A DNA stretch of 64,000 nucleotides from Haloglomus irregulare (GTDB lineage Archaea; Halobacteriota; Halobacteria; Halobacteriales; Haloarculaceae). The stretch covers positions 1 to 64,000 of the forward strand of contig NZ_QMDX01000008.1 in the NCBI RefSeq assembly GCF_007421925.1. The letters run 5' to 3'. Position numbers and translations under genes: made by a program. The notes beneath the pieces were generated by a model that was not told the origin of the DNA, searched no databases, and was given only the letters and a program-made list of their open reading frames with translations. Shown one piece after another: positions 62,359 to 64,000 of the stretch (positions are counted from its first letter, which is position 1; each line of letters begins with the position of its first letter).

Positions 62359-62880
62359 ATGACCGAGGCGGACCTGACCGACGAGGAGCGCGAGCGGCTG
62401 GGCGACGTGGTCGCGCTCCAGCCGACCAAGAACGCCGAACTCGCGGACCGCTGGGGGGTGGACGGTGGGAGCGAGGTCCACTCCTATCTGGAGACCCACC
62501 TGGGAGAGTACTACTTCCGCGACGAGAACAGCCTCATCCGGGCCACGCCCGAGGCGGCGGCGGTGGCCGGCGTCGCCCCCGGCATCTCCGACGCCGAGGA
62601 CGGCAGCCGGACCGTCCGGGTCCCGGACCTCCAGTACCACGTCCTGCGGGTCCTCGCGGACCACGACGAGGACCCCCAGAGCGTCGTGAGCGTTCTCCAC
62701 GACGTGCGCGACCTCGGCGAGAGCCCCGACCCCGACAACGACGCGGTGCGCGAGGCGCTCCGCTCGCTGGCGAACAAGGGCGTCGTCGAGAAGGTGAAGC
62801 TCACCGTCCCGACCTACCGGCTCGCGACGCCGCGGGCGGACCTCACCGTCGAGCGACTCGACGGCCGAGATACCTCGTAA
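62359..62880 (+). CDS. winged-helix protein (DUF5797-like)
   Basis: Soluble 173-residue protein with an N-terminal helix-turn-helix-like segment (LTDEERERLGDVVALQPTKNAELADRWGVDGGSEVHSYLETHLGEYYFRDENSLIRATPEA), a linker DGSRTVRVPDLQYHVLRVLADHDEDPQSVVSVLHDV and a second HTH-like end (DNDAVREALRSLANKGVVEKVKLTVPTYRLA). I recall LQPTKN...EYYFRDENSLIRAT in a haloarchaeal family called DUF5797. Likely DNA-binding; targets unknown. Confidence 0.82.
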   Translation: MTEADLTDEERERLGDVVALQPTKNAELADRWGVDGGSEVHSYLETHLGEYYFRDENSLIRATPEAAAVAGVAPGISDAEDGSRTVRVPDLQYHVLRVLADHDEDPQSVVSVLHDVRDLGESPDPDNDAVREALRSLANKGVVEKVKLTVPTYRLATPRADLTVERLDGRDTS

Positions 62881-62944
62881 ATTGACCCATTATCGGTCCA
62901 TCCGATAGGTTGTGCGTGGAAAGCGCGTATAACTCTCGAAACGG

Positions 62945-64000
62945 CTACTCCCGGCGTCTCTCACGCTGCCGTTCCAGTAACCGCATCGCACCCCTTCCCG
63001 GGCCGCCGTCGATGGGCCACTCGCCCGCGCGCCAGGCCGGCGGTTCGGGTTCGAACTCCGGGCACGACCCCGCGCACTCGCGGGCGGTGACGCAGCGACC
63101 CTTCGCCGCGCAGGCCGGGAGCGGCGCCTCGGCGTCGGCGACCCGGAAGTGCCGACAGTCCGTGCGGACGTGGTCGGCGTAGCCGCGCCAGCCGCGCTCG
63201 TAGGCTCGCTCGGCGATCTCGCGGCGCTTGCTGGCCTTCCACGCGGCGTCGACGTACTCGAACCGGGCGGCCGAGCGGTCGTGCGTCCCGCCGTCGGGCC
63301 GTTCGAGGATGCGGGTCCCGGGGGTGTCGACGGCCAGCGACCGGGGGTGCCACACCGGCTCGACGTCCAGCCCTGCGGGGCCGTCCCCCTCGCGGACGGC
63401 GAGGATGCCGGCCTCAACCGGGAGCCGTTCCAGCAGCGCGGGCTCGACGCCGTCGGCCCCGTCGGTCGCGCGGGTGGCGACCCAGACCTCGTCGGCGAGC
63501 CCGAGGGCCACGTCGCGTTCGAGCTGGTCGCCGAGCACCCGCGCCGCGCTCGCGTCGAGGTCCGGCTTGTTCTCGATGGCGACGACGCGTTCGACCCACT
63601 CGGGGTACCGCCAGCGGCGCCGGAACTCGATGCGGTTCCCCCGCTTGCGCGTCTCGACGAGGTCGCGGTCGGCGGCCGTGTGGACGGCCTCGCGGACGTA
63701 CTGCCACGGGTAGCCCGGGTCCGGCAGAGCGTCGCGGTACCAGGCCCACTCCGGGGGCGCGTGCCGGACGACGTGTAGCAGGTCCGAATCGAGCGCCCGC
63801 TCGCCGAACACCGCCCGCTCGGCCAGCTTCGCCCGGTCGCACTCCAGCACGAGCGTGTCCCACCGGCGGTCCTGGACCCCCAGCTGGCGGGCCACGACGG
63901 CCACCCGGTCGTCGGGCAGTGACCCGCCGTGAGACGAGCGAGAATCGCGATTCCCGCCGGAGCCGGGCTCCGGCGGCCAACACGCCTCGACCCATCGACA
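62945..64000 (-). CDS. nuclease-like protein with C-terminal cysteine cluster (DUF5787-like), N-terminus beyond window
   Basis: The frame is open to the right window edge and the edge sequence (CRWVEACWPPEPGSGGNRDSR) looks like genuine coding sequence, so the true start lies outside. Recognisable parts: VVARQLGVQDRRWDTLVLECD, FRRRWRYPEWVERVVAIENKPDLDA with a D/E-x-K dyad typical of PD-(D/E)XK nucleases, QLERDVALGLADEVWVATRA, and a C-terminal region with five cysteines (DCRHFRV, PACAAKGRCVTARECAGSCPEF). The combination recalls Cas4/AddB-type Fe-S nucleases. Family name recalled, not checked. Confidence 0.78.
   Translation of the reverse strand, partial: CRWVEACWPPEPGSGGNRDSRSSHGGSLPDDRVAVVARQLGVQDRRWDTLVLECDRAKLAERAVFGERALDSDLLHVVRHAPPEWAWYRDALPDPGYPWQYVREAVHTAADRDLVETRKRGNRIEFRRRWRYPEWVERVVAIENKPDLDASAARVLGDQLERDVALGLADEVWVATRATDGADGVEPALLERLPVEAGILAVREGDGPAGLDVEPVWHPRSLAVDTPGTRILERPDGGTHDRSAARFEYVDAAWKASKRREIAERAYERGWRGYADHVRTDCRHFRVADAEAPLPACAAKGRCVTARECAGSCPEFEPEPPAWRAGEWPIDGGPGRGAMRLLERQRERRRE

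Overview
The window is a gene-dense, roughly 70 percent GC stretch of chromosome that reads as a haloarchaeon (class Halobacteria). Evidence: very acidic proteins, near-uniform G or C at third codon positions, TATA-like boxes 25-35 bases upstream of start codons with almost no leader, and lineage markers: a two-domain CDC48 ATPase, a GHMP-type shikimate kinase, phosphomevalonate decarboxylase, AglJ and Agl23, a 3HCDH-crotonase fusion, and small zinc-ribbon proteins. I cannot name the genus. All family names come from reading the translations; no database was searched.

Layout. 1-7700: partial acyl-CoA dehydrogenase, CDC48 with a coupled Hsp20-like partner, hydrolase, panB, AAC(3)-like acetyltransferase, AI-2E-type permease. 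7790-10720: carbonic anhydrase, then an arsenic operon arsR-acr3-arsC with a likely ArsR operator. 11280-15290: aroK-aroQ, a membrane protein, a broken uracil-DNA glycosylase gene, an enoyl-CoA hydratase. 15300-18080: small unknown genes, a tRNA-like element directly upstream of a start codon, an FMN-dependent hydroxy-acid dehydrogenase, and an array of six hairpins. 18084-25971: mvaD, glutamate dehydrogenase, CoA ester lyase, NAD-kinase-like protein, and an overlapping three-gene operon hisC, adenylate-kinase-like, CDP-alcohol phosphatidyltransferase. 26087-31218: TPR protein and the two acyl/propionyl-CoA carboxylase genes with paired palindromes between them. 31340-37240: purK, agl23, purA, a wHTH protein. 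37271-46380: a disordered/coiled-coil protein, a fused beta-oxidation enzyme with thioesterase and MaoC hydratase, menF-menD, a zinc ribbon. 46475-55713: GMC oxidoreductase with a predicted 3Fe-4S site, FAH-family enzyme, two paralogous long-chain acyl-CoA synthetases around PHP, lipoprotein and Hsp20 genes. 55737-64000: HAD hydrolase, aglJ, a 39-residue Cys protein facing trmB across a canonical TrmB-type operator, CaiB/BaiF transferase, Nudix, folD, lipoprotein, DUF5797-like and DUF5787-like (partial) proteins.

How it fits together. Fatty-acid and acyl-CoA metabolism recurs (acyl-CoA dehydrogenase, two crotonase genes, two acyl-CoA synthetases, thioesterase, MaoC, CoA lyase, carboxylase). 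Other parts serve menaquinone, purine, histidine, shikimate, folate, pantothenate, isoprenoid and N-glycan synthesis. There is no prophage, transposase, CRISPR array or rRNA.

The least ordinary features lie between genes: several decayed genes (frameshifted zinc ribbon, internally deleted UDG and alpha/beta hydrolase, eroded lipoprotein and zinc finger), the hairpin array at 17863-18063, the tRNA-like leader at 15890-15977, the operator-like palindromes, and two micro-upstream ORFs overlapping GTG starts of pccB and menD.
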